From Arctopsyche grandis (Eukaryota > Arthropoda > Insecta > Trichoptera > Hydropsychidae), in contig NC_135355.1 in the NCBI RefSeq assembly GCF_051622035.1, positions 42,387,486 through 42,451,485 on the forward strand: 64,000 nt of DNA. Direction: 5' to 3'. Below are positions 1 through 12,779 of this stretch, piece by piece (positions within the stretch are counted from its first letter, which is position 1; every line of letters starts with the position of its first letter). A model generated the notes under the pieces. That model searched no databases, was not told where the DNA came from, and saw only the letters and a program-made list of their open reading frames with translations. Position numbers and translations under genes: made by a program.

Positions 1-1200
1 GGAACACAGACATGAATAAAAATTGTGGTAATATACAATAAGACGGTATTGTGCAAAATAAATTGAGGTTCAGATCATTTTCGTATGAATAACGCGTAAA
101 AAAAACCCCGTCTCAATTTCGCAACTACGTCGTCAAATCGTGGTTAGCGCAGACTTGGGAAAAGAGGTGTAAAAAAACGAAAAAATTCTCAGTTTTTTTT
201 CTGTAAAATGAATGCAAATATTTTCAATGCAAAAAAGGATACACCTTTAGAGCGTCACGAATTTATTTTTGCGATTTATGCTCTTTTTATTTACGCAACA
301 CGCTTGTAAATAGTGTCGTTACTCATCAGTGCGAATTTATCACCTGGTTTTTATTGAATTGTGATGAGATTACTTAATATATGTAGCTATTGCCTTTTTC
401 GCTTCTTAATAATTTATAACGGTAACATCGTCGACGGTATGTTTTGAAAGTTTGTGAATCACTTTTTTGCCCAAGAGAATCAAGGACAAGATCTTTGTTC
501 ACATTATGATGTGTCAAATTGGCTTAGTTAAATTCATAGGCAAATTCAATTCAATTGCATTTTCAATTCGGCAACTTTTACATAGGTTATCACTAAGAAT
601 TTCAAATTGTTGCGGATTGAGTTGAGGAAAAGCCGACAGTTTTCAAGTAGACGTCAAAATAAGAACAATCTTATGAAATATTTTTTTAACTAATGCATTT
701 TTTTAACTCATTCCAGATCCTGGATGATGTTGATAGTACAAAATGATAAATTATGAGCAGTGTCGAAATTTTATGGGTGTAATATTAGCCCAGATCAAAT
801 GCAGAGTTGTGTGAATATGAATATAGAGCGTGTTTTATTTGAAGATTCGCACACTACATAGTAAAAGGGGCGTATATTGTCTCCTCGACGTACTCAATGT
901 AATTTCGATACATACGTATTTTTCCTTAATTTTCGTAATGAAAGTCGACAAAAATTTTAATTAGACATAAATTATAAATAGAAGATCATAGGGTTTTGCG
1001 AAAGCATGATATCTTGTTGCCAATTAGGGCTAAAACAAACGTGCTCATGAACTCCCCCCTCTCGAGAGCTGTTTGACTCAACTCAACTTACTGGCACTTT
1101 CCTTGGATCTCTTCAAATGCCAGTTATGTTGAGTTGGTTGAACACATCCTACATAGCAGGATATAATTATCTTTATTATTTATTTGTTTTTCACTATACA
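1..1200. other. AT-rich intergenic DNA, no gene recognised
   Basis: No open frame with family-like content is visible on either strand. The stretch holds AT-rich sequence and short CATATGT/ACATAC motifs only. Confidence 0.6.
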
Positions 1201-1208
1201 TACATACT

Positions 1209-2058
1209 AGGGTTTCTGCCCGGGTCGACCCGGAACAGACATTACCGGGAATTCACGGAATTTGTGTTGTCCCGTGTCCCGGGAATTCTTATCTAGAATC
1301 CCGGGAATCGGATTTTAAAAAAATCTTGTCACTGCACGAAGGGAAATAATAAATCAAATACACAAAGAATCATAAAATATTCTCAAAGGTTTGTTGTTTA
1401 TCAGTAAGTACAGCGCATTCCCCCAACGTGGAAGTTCTATGAGCATAATGGTTCTGTGCGTTTGGCCAAAATCGTTTCTTGTAATTCTATTTTTGGAAAA
1501 GGACTTGGCCTTACCGATGAATTATTCCGAAAATTGAAAATTAAAATCGAAGAAAGCAGAAGCGTAAGACTGCTTCTGTTAACACAAATTTTAAATAATT
1601 CTGATTTTATACCGAACAAAACATTTTTTAAATGTTGTAATAAAAGCGAATTTATATCCTATGGTGAAATAATTATGAAGCGAGTATACATATATCCTTA
1701 TTGTATTGCTGATTCCACAATAGAAGAAACTCTTTTAGATTCTGATGAAGATGAAGCAATTGTGCGTTTGACGATGAATGAAGAATTAAATAAGGAGTTA
1801 TCAAAGACAAATCTACAAAATAACGTAAATAAAAATAGCCTCGACTTTAAAAAAGAAATTAAAATATACAATGCTGACAGAAGAAAATAACGATAATTTA
1901 AAAAAAAATGTTTATCGTCCCTTTTAACAATAAAACCAACTTCGACCGAAACTGAAAGAGTTTTTTCCATTGCCGGAAATTTTTGTACCAAATCTAGAAA
2001 TAAGCTTTTGGATTCTCTTTTAAATATTTTAGTATTCTTAAGAAGCTACTTTAAATAA
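1209..2058 (+). pseudogene. hAT-type transposase remnant (C-terminal part)
   Basis: An open frame from 1456 to 1890 is followed in the same frame by two stops (1888-1890 and 1894-1896). After these comes a block at 1927-2058 that reads PTSTETERVFSIAGN and continues to a natural stop. That block is the classic hAT C-terminal dimerisation motif (S/TxxxxERxFSxAG followed by a hydrophobic FL stretch). The upstream ORF has no catalytic DDE block that I can recognise, so most of the transposase is lost. The CCCGGG-rich palindromic sequence at 1215-1305 resembles the 5' region of such elements, but no matching right inverted repeat was found. The copy is non-autonomous and decayed. Confidence 0.65.
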
Positions 2059-2089
2059 GTTTACTTTTATAATAAATTTTTTTCTAGTT

Positions 2090-3401
2090 ACATACATACA
2101 TATTTCTTACTTGCTTTTTGTTACTTTTTTTTTATGTATACTTATATGTATTTGTATTAACACCGCAGTGACGCTTTGGGGCTATCTGAAAAGTCTCTGA
2201 TGTATTGATTTTTTAAAATAAAATAAAATAAAAATAAATATTAAAAAAAATGTCCATATTTGTTTGCATTTTGAAAAGTTCGCTTATACGGAAGGTGGTC
2301 ACGATAAAAATTAAGCAGGTCTGATTGTATGTAGGTTTTAGCTGTTTTTAAAACATTTACTATTTAATAGTAAAAGAAGTGAAGTATGGGATGAGGTTGC
2401 ATTGTGGTATTGCGGTATCTCGCGTGGCTTTTCACGAGTACGTGTTAGAGTATGATGTCGATGGCCATACATTATTCATTGAATACATACATACATAGGT
2501 GTGGTATGCGTTTTGTTTACCTGTTGTGTTGTGTTGGGTTGTGCCACCTTCTCTGGTTTGATGCCTTCGAGCTGTTTTCGCGGTCCATGTTCCACTTCTT
2601 AAAGGTCATATGTATCTCGTGGCATAGCTCGCTTAGCCGCAAGTGCGCTTACACTTTCCGCGATAGCAAATCTCTTTGCGATATCATACTAATTTGGCCA
2701 ATTAAAAATCGTACAAGGGATCATTGAGTCGAAGCCAACTGGGCTGTTGCTTCGTTGATCATTATCGTATTTACTTTATGTGTATGATATATATTATGTA
2801 TATGTACATACATAAGAAATTTTGATAACCTATTTTGGCGCTGCGCCGCGCCGTTTGGCAATCATATTATTAAATTTTCTCAAGCAAATACGCTTTGCAA
2901 GTGAAACTGCCTAATAAGTAATAAGATATGCGGACCAGATATAAATACGAACATACTATGGGTGGGTATAATGTGTATGTACGTTTGGAAATGGAACGTC
3001 ATGTGAAAAAAATTACGCTTTGAGACTTTGTCTCTCCCATTTGTGCAACACTCGTATCAAACTTTCTTTTATGTTTATCTTTCGATATTGTAATCGCACG
3101 CATCATTCGGTTTGTGCTATGAGGAATTAAAATTGAGGTTTTACTATGCAATACCTTTTTGGCGCAATATACAACACATAAAATAATTATCGCCTGTTAA
3201 ATTCAGTAACAAAAAATTCTAAATATCGGCATTGTCAACTTTCTACAGAATTTTCTCAACTGTGTTGTCGGCTTTTGTGTATGTATAGGTATATGTATGT
3301 ATATGTAGAAACTGATAGATAATTGTCTGACTTAACCCATAGGTAAATATGTATGTACCTATGACATATTTATCAGGCTAGAGCTTAGAATTCAACGAAT
3401 A
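2090..3401. other. intergenic DNA, no gene recognised
   Basis: Only short ORFs without recognisable domains occur, for example a 91-codon ORF at 2452-2727 that lacks codon-level support. The rest is AT-rich with dispersed ACATAC/GTATGT motifs. Confidence 0.5.
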
Positions 3402-3620
3402 TCTAATATATAATTTCGAAACAGACTTTATAACTATGTATGTAATGGTTGGTTGGGAGCATTGAAATCAAATCAAAGTTTCTATGACGACGATATCGGT
3501 ATTGTTGAATTTTTTTCGATTCAAATAAATTTTACATGAAATCAAATGAATGTTATTAGAACTATTAGATTAGCCATGTTTATATTACAAATATCGAGTG
3601 AAGCCGGGTAAAATCACTAG
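3402..3620 (+). mobile_element. short non-autonomous Helitron-type element
   Basis: The element starts TCTAATATATAATTTCGAAA directly after an A. It ends GAAGCCGGGTAAAATCACTAG directly before a T (the last 20 bases carry the CTAG terminus). Insertion between A and T, a 5' TC and a 3' CTRR are the defining Helitron signature. No inverted repeats are present. Related copies in this window share both ends (26635-26812 in reverse; 39036-41532). At 219 bp it codes for nothing and would depend on a Rep/helicase from elsewhere. The assignment rests on terminal structure, not on a coding match. Confidence 0.65.
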
Positions 3621-5807
3621 TTATCTATATTAATCAATTGTTTATTTTGAAGTGCTGATTTATTCAACTATTAGGGATTTAGTAGATAACACTGCAAGTA
3701 GCTATGATATGATTACATCGATCGTGTCAATATTCACATTTGATTTCAACCATTCACTTTTGTCGCACTAAAAACCCAATTCTGTCGACTAAATGACGAT
3801 AATTTGTTAGTAAATTGCAGGTTAAATGCGCAGGGAGTGGCATTAGTTGCGTCAATAGTAAATTGGCAAGTCGTCGCATCGCGAAAAGGAACATTGCATT
3901 AGCATTAAATTATCTATACTATTCCGAATCAATTTTTATTATGCCAAAATTGATTTAAGGCCGTCAGATCAATTCGAAACGACCTTCTCATTCTAGCTAT
4001 TGTTGGTTGCTATAAAAAATTTAGTTAATATGTATGTATAATATCATATAATAAAAATAGCTCAATTATTCGAATTGGAACGTTGTGCCATTATCCACTT
4101 CCAGTTTGAACGGCACTGAAATTTATGCGCATTTGATTTTGATGTAAAATAGAGAAAAAAAAAATCGAGCCAAAGTTTTCATCTCGAAGTCGGTCGCTGT
4201 TGAATTTGAAGGGTTTTCTAATGATTTTCATCGACTTTGAATTAAGATGAAAGCCCGCTGTCATCATTGAAGATAGCCATTCGTTTATGGCCATCAATCC
4301 AAAACCAGTCTGTTGACTTTCTCGCAAGCCAATGGACGGGTTTGTCCCAGTACTACAAACGGGAGAGAATTGGCATTGACATCAAAACCACAACTTCACA
4401 CGATACTCAATTCAACTCGATTCCACAATACTGCTAAGTAAAACTTATTGAAAAATTATTCCAATTATGTAGTATTATATCGTTTCGAATTTTCAATAGT
4501 TTGAGTTAACACTTCATTTAATACTTCTTTCCTTTTTCTGTAAGTGTTTATCTTAAGAAAGAAAACCGAAATTCATAAATACCTAAACTATTCCAGAGAT
4601 CCACATGATTGCGATGTTTCAGAATGCTTGAAGGCATTACGAATGATGATTTTAGACTAGGTTGGCTAACCGAAGGTATACTTTTTCTAGAGGTTAATCG
4701 CATTTTATGGTATAAATTTCATCGCCCATTAGATCGTTTGTAATGGTTTTACGCTTCGTACTATTAAATTTTACTGATTTACTAAAATAAAAACGAGAAA
4801 GAAATAATATTCACGAAAGTGTAACTGGTGTAACACTTTGATAAGAAAAACTAAAAAAAGCAATATACATAGCAATGATTAATTGAATCTGCATGTAAAT
4901 GCTAACAATTCAATTACAAAGTCATATGAATTGCGTGAGAAAGTTCAAATTTAAATGAACGCATTTCACCTTTGCGTTTACGCTTTCTTTCATCAATTTT
5001 TTACTCGAATCGAATTGTGTCCAACGTTTATACCAATACATTTGAAATGTTACCGTTGCTGTATTAAAATCAATTGATATGTGAAGAAATGTTTGTAAGA
5101 TGCTTATCCAAAATAAATGTTTTTGAAAATATACAAAGATTATCGTCATATAAATAAAATTTAGAATATTTAAAAGTTAATTGATCTACATAATTTATGA
5201 ACACGTTTACAATTTTCTTCGAGAAGATCGTTGGCGATGAGTAAACGCGCTCTACACAAAATCAAAATATAAATTAAACAAAAAATGGTCGAAAAAAGCA
5301 GACATGTGGCATGCGGGAGAAGAAAGTGGTTTCGATCGAATCTACGCAAAAGATTTATAATGGCCGTAATGAATTGTAGAACGGCGTCAGTGATATCAGA
5401 TGGTGAATACGATGCGATGACTCAAAGCGAAACTAACAAAAAATAAAGTGAAAAAAAAAATGATGCATCGAAGATAAAAATATTAGAGACAGAGTGAAAC
5501 CGCAAGTGGTGGTCGTCGGTGGTGGATGATAATTGAGGTCAAAACGGCAAATAAGAGTGATGATCTACATATTTCTACAGGCGAATAACGAATCTATAAT
5601 AGACGAGGAAATCATTGTTTGTATTTTAATCGAGGCTTTTGTTCTCATCGGAGTACCTTACTGTATATGTACATATGTACATATGTGTATACCACAATAT
5701 TCAACAAACCATTGATCATGGCTCGTTAAATTATTGAAATTTAAAAGTGTCCATTCATTTCAGAACGCAATGGAAATCCACTTACTCTTTCTAAAATTAT
5801 TTATGTA
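3621..5807. other. intergenic DNA, no gene recognised
   Basis: AT-rich sequence with scattered 60-80 codon ORFs on both strands (4091-4327 and 4922-5149 minus; 5533-5715 plus). None shows a recognisable domain or splice structure. The purine-rich stretch 5220-5530 is slightly more complex, but I cannot assign it. Confidence 0.5.
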
Positions 5808-5847
5808 CTAGCTGAACCCCGGCATGCGTTAGAATGCCATAATGCAT

Positions 5848-6744
5848 TTAGGTCCCTTATTCTTTTTACTCTATATTAATGATATCTCATACATCTTCAA
5901 ACATTCCTTTATACTTCTTTACGCTGATGATTTAAAAATTTACAAACCAATATACACCATAGACGATTGTCATAAGATACAAGAAGATCTAGATAGATTC
6001 TCTATATATTGTTTAAATAATGATCTTTTTATTAATCTAGAAAAATGCTCTATTTTAAATTTCACTAGAAATAAGTCAATTATTACTAATCAATATCAAT
6101 TAAATCATTCAATCCTTAACACGTCATCTTTTATTAAGGATCTTGGTGTAATACTCAATAATAAACTAGATTTCTCTGAACATATTTCTTTTATTACCAA
6201 CAAAGCATTTAAATCTCTTGGATTCCTACTCCGCTCAACAAAACCCTTTAATGATCCTTATGTACTAAAATTACTTTATTTTTCCTTTGTAAGGTCTCAC
6301 CTTGAATTTGCCTCAATTATCTGGTCACCTTTTTATTTATCCCATATTAATTGTATTGAGAAAGTTCAACTTAAATTTATTAAATCCTTACGCTACCTTT
6401 TTCCTACCTATACCCATTCTACTGTTTCCGACATTTTAAAAATCCTTTCTTTTGACAATCTTTCTGTCAGGCGACGACATACTGATGCTATATTCTTCTT
6501 TAAGCTCATAAATGGTTTCCTTGATTGTTCTGATTTACTGAATAAGGTTAATTTCAGAATCCCAGTTCGGTACTCTAGACGCGTTGCACTCTTTTCACTT
6601 GATCCTTTCAATACTAATTCCCAAAAATATTTTTATATGCAGCGCGTTTATCGTATGTTTAACGGAGAGCTGAATGAGGTTGATCTATTTGGTATTTCCC
6701 TACATCAATTCAGGTCTAACATCAAGAGAATCTTGACCGATTGA
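5848..6744 (+). pseudogene. non-LTR reverse transcriptase, C-terminal fragment
   Basis: This frame of just under 300 residues covers the RT palm and thumb. It opens with the GPLFFLLYIND block, has the catalytic motif YADDLK, then NLEKCSIL and an LEFASIIWSP block typical of Jockey/CR1-like LINE polymerases. The endonuclease domain and the first RT blocks are missing, so no functional enzyme can be made. The frame is uninterrupted to its stop at 6742-6744, which points to a fairly recent 5'-truncated insertion. The ATG at 5842 lies in target DNA and is not the native start. Confidence 0.85.
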
Positions 6745-7181
6745 TTCATTTCTTCTCCTATTCTATTTTACCAATATTTCCAATATTTTTATACTTTAGT
6801 TTAGTTATGTAATGTGCTATTTAATCATATTATAGCTTTCATTCTTTTCCTTTTCATTTGTTTATTTTGTATTTACCCTTTTCATTTGTTTTATATTTGT
6901 AAATTTCAATTTCTTCTTATATTCTATTTTATAACCTTTTCCAAATATTTTAATACTATAGTTTAATTATGCAATGTTCTACATATTTTGTCATGCCTTT
7001 ATTCTTTACTTTTTAATTTGTTTTCCTTATATTTATCTTTTTCATTTTTGTAAAAATCTATTATTGGACTCGGATGTTACATATATTATTTATTTACCAT
7101 TTGTTTTTTTTATACATATCTATGTACATCCTGTCTGTTGATTTTTCAATTAATAAAATAAAAATAAAATAAAATAAAATA
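5848..7181 (+). mobile_element. 5'-truncated LINE inserted in the Helitron-like element
   Basis: The insert starts inside reverse transcriptase and ends in an (AAATA)n tail at about 7152-7181, as target-primed retrotransposition produces. The flanking bases are ATAATGCAT (5839-5847) and ATAACGCAT (7182-7190), a 9-bp target duplication with one mismatch. The 3' untranslated part contains an imperfect tandem duplication: about 6757-6900 resembles about 6910-7050. Jockey/CR1-type by RT motif style; exact clade not assigned. Confidence 0.75.
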
Positions 7182-7429
7182 ATAACGCATGCAATTCCCG
7201 TTCCCGTTCCCATTTGTCGGAAAAACGCAGGTAGCGAACACATTTGAAATTATTGCGTTGCAATGAAACTCATTTCCGTTTTTCCCGTTTTTTTTTAACA
7301 GTAATCTTCCCGGACATGCACACAACAAATCCTGAAAGTTTCAGCGTTATCGGTTCAGTGGTTTAGCAGCCTATTCGAGACACACACACACACATACACA
7401 CAGACATTCATTTTTATATATTTAAAAGA

Positions 7430-8570
7430 TATGTATATGTATAATACGATAAAATGATGATGACTTGAAAAACTGTCAAACTGGGCAACCCATGATAATG
7501 TAATAATTTTTTAAAATTAATAATGTAATAAATATACACGTGTATGTTCCAAGTCCCATTCGAAACGAATAACTTTCCAAATTTACAAATATTTCATTAA
7601 GAGTCTAAAGTGCACAACATGCAGTGTTGTGTTATATTTATTTAGATGTTTATCGTTATTGTTAGTGTGTGTGTGTGTACAACATATTAGGTAGAATTTG
7701 GCGTTGGCATACTTTCGTCTGATTCGCACTTCGAAAGTGATGTTAGAGATTGATCGTCGTTAATAAAAAATAATTCAAACAGCATAAAAAAGGTGTATTC
7801 TTGTGTAGGTACCTATCTACATACATACACAGTATGTAGTACCCAGCAGCCTAACGATTAGAATCGTTCTTCTACGTATGTGCATAACTTTCCACGATAA
7901 AATTGATTATTCACATAAAGTGACCAACTGTTTGGCGGTAAACAGGGTCAAATCTCAATCTTTATAATTTATGAAAATGTATCTTCGGATTATGAGAAGC
8001 TACATATGTACACAGTATGTAGGTATGTATTCGGATCATAACATTTCGCTCAAGTAATTTCCTGGTCACTATCAAGTTCAACCGTTTGCAAAACATCTTA
8101 ATTTCGTTTTGATGAATGCATTTTCGGATGTGCGAGTGGAAAATGTCGTCGTTTTCTCTAAAATAGTTGAATTATTTATTTTTTACGATGAAATTATTTT
8201 ATCGTTAACGTTAGCATAAAATTATAATTGAATGTTTAAGTTTTCATAAGAATAATTTTCACATCGAATATATGAAAATATCATCAAATTTGCACATGTC
8301 TTTTATTATACTCGAAGTAAAAGTGCCCGTTTTTCCTTTACTTGCGATAGTTGATTTGTTAAATCTCAGAATGGAATCTTATAAGGGAAGGTAATTGATA
8401 AACTTGATGAAATATAGATAAACATGCACGCCTATGTAGACGATAATTAATTTAGACTAAAACTATGATGATTTTCTATAATTAAACAATTTTTTAAATT
8501 TAATGTGCAGAACGAAGTTTCTAAACGAATTTGATTTCTACATATAAGAAAAAAGTATCGATCGATCATG
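7430..8570. other. intergenic DNA, no gene recognised
   Basis: AT-rich sequence with a short (GT)n run near 7663-7678 and several CATACATATG-type motifs. No supported coding region. Confidence 0.5.
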
Positions 8571-8613
8571 ATTACGGCGCGGCGCGCGCAATTGGGAAGT
8601 ATACTCTCACCTT

Positions 8614-8790
8614 CTACGCGAGGAATGCGCCAATGATAATGATAATGATGGTGATGAGGAGAGACAAAAGCACGTTACCACTTTCTCCATCCTGAACGAT
8701 CGCCGCAAGACCGGAAGGTCCACTCTTGGTCCACGATCGACCGTGGTGAAAACTTTCGCGGTCAACGCACTTCCACGCTATTCGATACAT
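8614..8790 (-). CDS. possible small membrane protein or exon (58 codons)
   Basis: On the minus strand an ATG at 8790 opens a 58-residue frame ending at TAG (8614-8616). Its last 20 or so residues form one very hydrophobic helix (LLITIIIIIIGAFLA) reaching the stop codon, like a tail-anchored micropeptide. The stretch 8575-8770 is clearly more GC-rich than its surroundings. A strong donor-like sequence, AAG|GTGAGAG, follows the stop. An alternative frame is also open across the same segment, so this could instead be a 5' or 3' exon of a minus-strand gene. The isoleucine run comes from an ATT/ATC trinucleotide repeat, which may be coincidence. No family recognised. Confidence 0.25.
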   Translation of the reverse strand: MYRIAWKCVDRESFHHGRSWTKSGPSGLAAIVQDGESGNVLLSLLITIIIIIIGAFLA

Positions 8791-9130
8791 CTATGTACCT
8801 ATGTATACATACATATTTATTCGCCTTCGTTCGTTCGTTTATGTTAGACATATGTACATATGTACATATGTAATGCGACAGATTATATTTACGATTCTAA
8901 TTTAATTGAAATAACTAAATCGAAAAAAGACTATCGTATATTTATTTAATGCTGCGAATAGACGAAGGAAACTACATACATAAGTACATTTATGTAGAGT
9001 AATTTTAGATACTAAGAGTAATTTTGTTGAATCGTGAGAAAAAATTCAAATGGAGAAAATCTCATTACCAGATGTCTATAATATTTCACTATTGATATTT
9101 AAACAGTTTTCCGTAAGGTCTACATATGTA

Positions 9131-9796
<666 letters not shown>

Positions 9797-9799
9797 TAT

Positions 9800-10059
9800 G
9801 TACATGTTACAGTTAAAGCATATTTCAAGTGAAAATATACATATGTTCACTAGTGGAAATAAATTTTCACCAATTCAAGCAGTGAAAATGTATCAAGCAA
9901 TGAATTTATAACGTTTAACTCTAACTTAATAAATTTAACCCTAACAACCCAATCTTAAATGAATAGGGCCGACTCTTACTTAACCTAACCTATCATAACC
10001 CTTAAATAATACCAACCCTAACAATCTAATCTTAAATTAATGCTCCCACCCAAACCTTA
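9800..10059. other. intergenic DNA with CCTAA-like words
   Basis: No gene. The segment 9904-10060 is enriched in degenerate CCTAAC/AACCCTAA words without regular tandem periodicity. Confidence 0.4.
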
Positions 10060-10300
10060 CATAGTTACATAGTTACAAAGTCTATTTCGAAATTATATAT
10101 TAGATTTAATCATTTAATTTAATTAATTTTTTTATTATCTAATATATAATTTCGAAAGAGACTTTGTAACTATGCATGTATGTAAATATATTTGGTTGGA
10201 GCATCTAAAACAAATCAAAGTTTCTATGACGACAATATCGATATACATACATATGTATGGTTGAATATATATTTTTTTTCCATTCAAATAAATTAATTAA
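10060..10300. repeat. two Helitron-type 5' ends head to head
   Basis: A reversed 5' end runs to 10104, and a forward 5' end starts at 10138 (TCTAATATATAATTTCGAAA after an A). Together they form an inverted repeat of about 34 bp around a 33-bp AT-rich spacer. The forward copy continues with the family interior (AAATCAAAGTTTCTATGACG) but lacks the GAAGCCGGG...CTAG end, so both copies are truncated. Same family as 3402-3620. Confidence 0.6.
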
Positions 10301-12091
10301 AAAACAAATTAATATTTACTATTATGATATTTCTAGTATGGAATAATATCAAAGACGACTTTCGATAGGATTGGGAATCGGAGACAGGAACATATATTGT
10401 ATGCAGATAGATATATTTGTTACTGTTAACATTGATTTCCACAGAATGTTATCAACATCAACATCAACAGAGGTAGTCAGGTATTTATGTATATATACCT
10501 ATATGTACATAAATTGTGTATAAAAGTAGGTATCATTGTATCGTTGTATAATACTTTTCAAAATTTGATTCTCAACACAGCAAAAGTAAAGTGTATAATT
10601 GTAGAGGTAAAGATGCAGTTCAGGAACCGGCTTAAAGTAGTAAAAGTTCAAGGTTCCAACGTTCCGTAAGAGGTAAAATATTCAAACGCGGTAAAGGTCA
10701 TCTCGGTGGCACTGTCATCTCGCAGATGTGACCCGACCCATTCATGTCGAAGAATCATTGTTAAACAACAAGGTTTCATATGAGAGCTCGACATCTATGT
10801 ACATACATATGTAATATGCATGAAAACGAAAGTAACGGATTCTGAACGAAAGTTCACTTTCTTGGGTGTGGAAACGGGTCCTACCTAACATTTACATTAA
10901 TAACGCGACACCTGTTTTAATTGGAATACATATTTTAATCAAGTTTTATCACCGTTATTGCTTACACCACTTTTGAAATAATTTCAAATTCATTTGAAGG
11001 ACACTGTCATTATTGAAGACTGGTATTTGTGACAGTTGCGACTGGTTTTCTTGATTTGCATTGTAACCTTTTATTATAATACAAAGGTACAAAGGCTAAT
11101 TACCATCTTTGATTTTATCGACGGTTCATCAAATCTACATATGTATGTATGTACATACATAAAAGCTATATATGTATGTATATACATATGTAGTCACGGA
11201 TATTTTTGTCAAAAGTTTGAGAAAAATACATAGATAGGTAGTTATGATCGATATTGGAACGCATCTTTTGACGTTCCACAATAGTCATTACTACATTTAT
11301 GCATACAAGAGTGTGTAGTGTAGTATACGCGAGTTCACTTTCACTGCAGAACCTGTTTCGTGTGTACACGTCAAACTTCACACACAAACGGTTTCTAAGA
11401 TGTATTTTTTAGTGGTTTAGTGCATTTATCATCGGCTGAATGACTTCCAAGTCCAAACGGACAGAAGGCTTCGACGCGCTCGACATACACTAAAATATCC
11501 AGTAGATTATGCAACCAAGCCAAAAAGAAAGGACGTTTTGATTGAAAGCGATTTTCTATTCAGTTTGCAGAAGAAACAATGTTTAAATGTCAAAATTGTT
11601 CGCTTATTGCATTATATTGTGCTTGGAGATGGTTTTATCAAACACTCCTCGGGGATCCACTTCTTGTCGAATTCAAATGCAATTATGTAGTTTTGAAATC
11701 CTTTGCGCACTTTTATTCTAAAATTGTGTAGAAATTGTTGCGGTTTATTCTCGTAGCAGACGATCCGAAAGACTCATTTGGATTAATTGAAAATTATGCA
11801 ATTGGCAATTTCTGTACATTGAAGAATATACATATGTATGTATACGATAAAATGCGGAAAAGACAATTGAGCAACATTCGAACAATTTTTCAAGATAAAC
11901 TTACATAGTAGGATTGAACTTGGCATTTGATTTAATTTATTACGATTATCTATCCTTTGTACAACTAGTGATTTATAATTGTTTACATTGGAATGTATGG
12001 TCATCTAGTTTAACTGTCACTTATTCAAATCACCTTTAAAGGTCTCTATATTATATTAAATTTTATTTTGTACGATTTGAGTGTTGTAAAT
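10301..12091. other. intergenic DNA, no gene recognised
   Basis: Short ORFs only (for example 11036-11233 plus and 11783-12004 minus), none with domain features. Several CATATGTATGTA clusters occur around 11140-11190. Confidence 0.5.
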
Positions 12092-12779
12092 CAGTGGCGT
12101 CACGTGAATTCCAGGCGCGCCCTCCCACCCCACTGAACATCTTAAAACTACACTCGTATTCCAAAATATAATATACATATGTATCGCGAAAGATTTCTTA
12201 ACTACAGAGATGATTCTCTTTACCTTGAGCAATGAGTTAATTTTTATATAAAACGATCAAACACGTTTCGGAAGTTTAATTATAATCAATCGCGATCCTA
12301 TTCCAGAGCGTATTCAAGAAATCAACTGACGAACACACTGATTTTGTGAGTTGTAAAATTGACATATTTTGGTCGCGTTCTATCATGTATTAATGGAAAG
12401 ACGTCGAATTTATACTGAAAAAAGGTCGAATTGTATTCTATTATAAAACCGACATGCTTTTGACTTTTATGACGGTCTGTAATTAAATAATTTTGGTCGG
12501 AGATTTCAATGTTATTCAACAAAATAGTACTAATTTGTTTTAATTGTTTTAACACTAGAAAAGTATACATATATATGTACAAGAGTAAGAGAGAATCCTC
12601 ATCTATACCTACATAAAATAAAACGGGAGCAAATAGGTTGAAAAATAAGAGAGGTTTACAAAAAAATGACAGAACAAGTTAAAAATCATTGAAAAGGCGC
12701 GCAGCTTTGCGGCGCCCCCCAAGTCTCGGCGCCCCCCGCATTGCGGGGTCTGCGACCACGCTATAGCTACGCCACTGCA
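12092..12779. mobile_element. hAT-type non-autonomous element
   Basis: The left end starts CAGTGGCGTCACGTG and the right end, reversed, starts CAGTGGCGTAGCTATAG, giving inverted repeats of about 9-10 conserved bases with the CAGTG start typical of hAT. A perfect 8-bp word, TTGTAAAT, flanks it at 12084-12091 and 12780-12787, the target duplication length expected of hAT. The interior (688 bp) is non-coding. The GGCGCCCCCC-rich right flank (12705-12750) matches the 'gcgccc' style of other short hAT copies here. Confidence 0.7.

Larger units (their letters stand above)
5808..7429 (-). mobile_element. second Helitron-like element, split by a LINE insertion
   Basis: Read on the minus strand, the element begins TCTTTTAAATATATAAAAAT after an A, followed by a TGTGTGTCTG-rich stretch. 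It ends GCCGGGGTTCAGCTAG before a T. These are Helitron-type A|TC and CTAG|T ends. The interior is interrupted at 5848-7181 by a plus-strand LINE fragment flanked by a 9-bp near-duplication. Without that insertion the element would be about 280 bp and non-coding. It is a different family from the element at 3402: only the terminal logic is shared. Confidence 0.55.

Noticed and set aside
9904..10060. CCTAA/AACCCTAA-like words resembling insect telomere repeats
   Set aside because: Not tandem, highly degenerate, and embedded between ordinary repeats; no more than AT/C-biased sequence.
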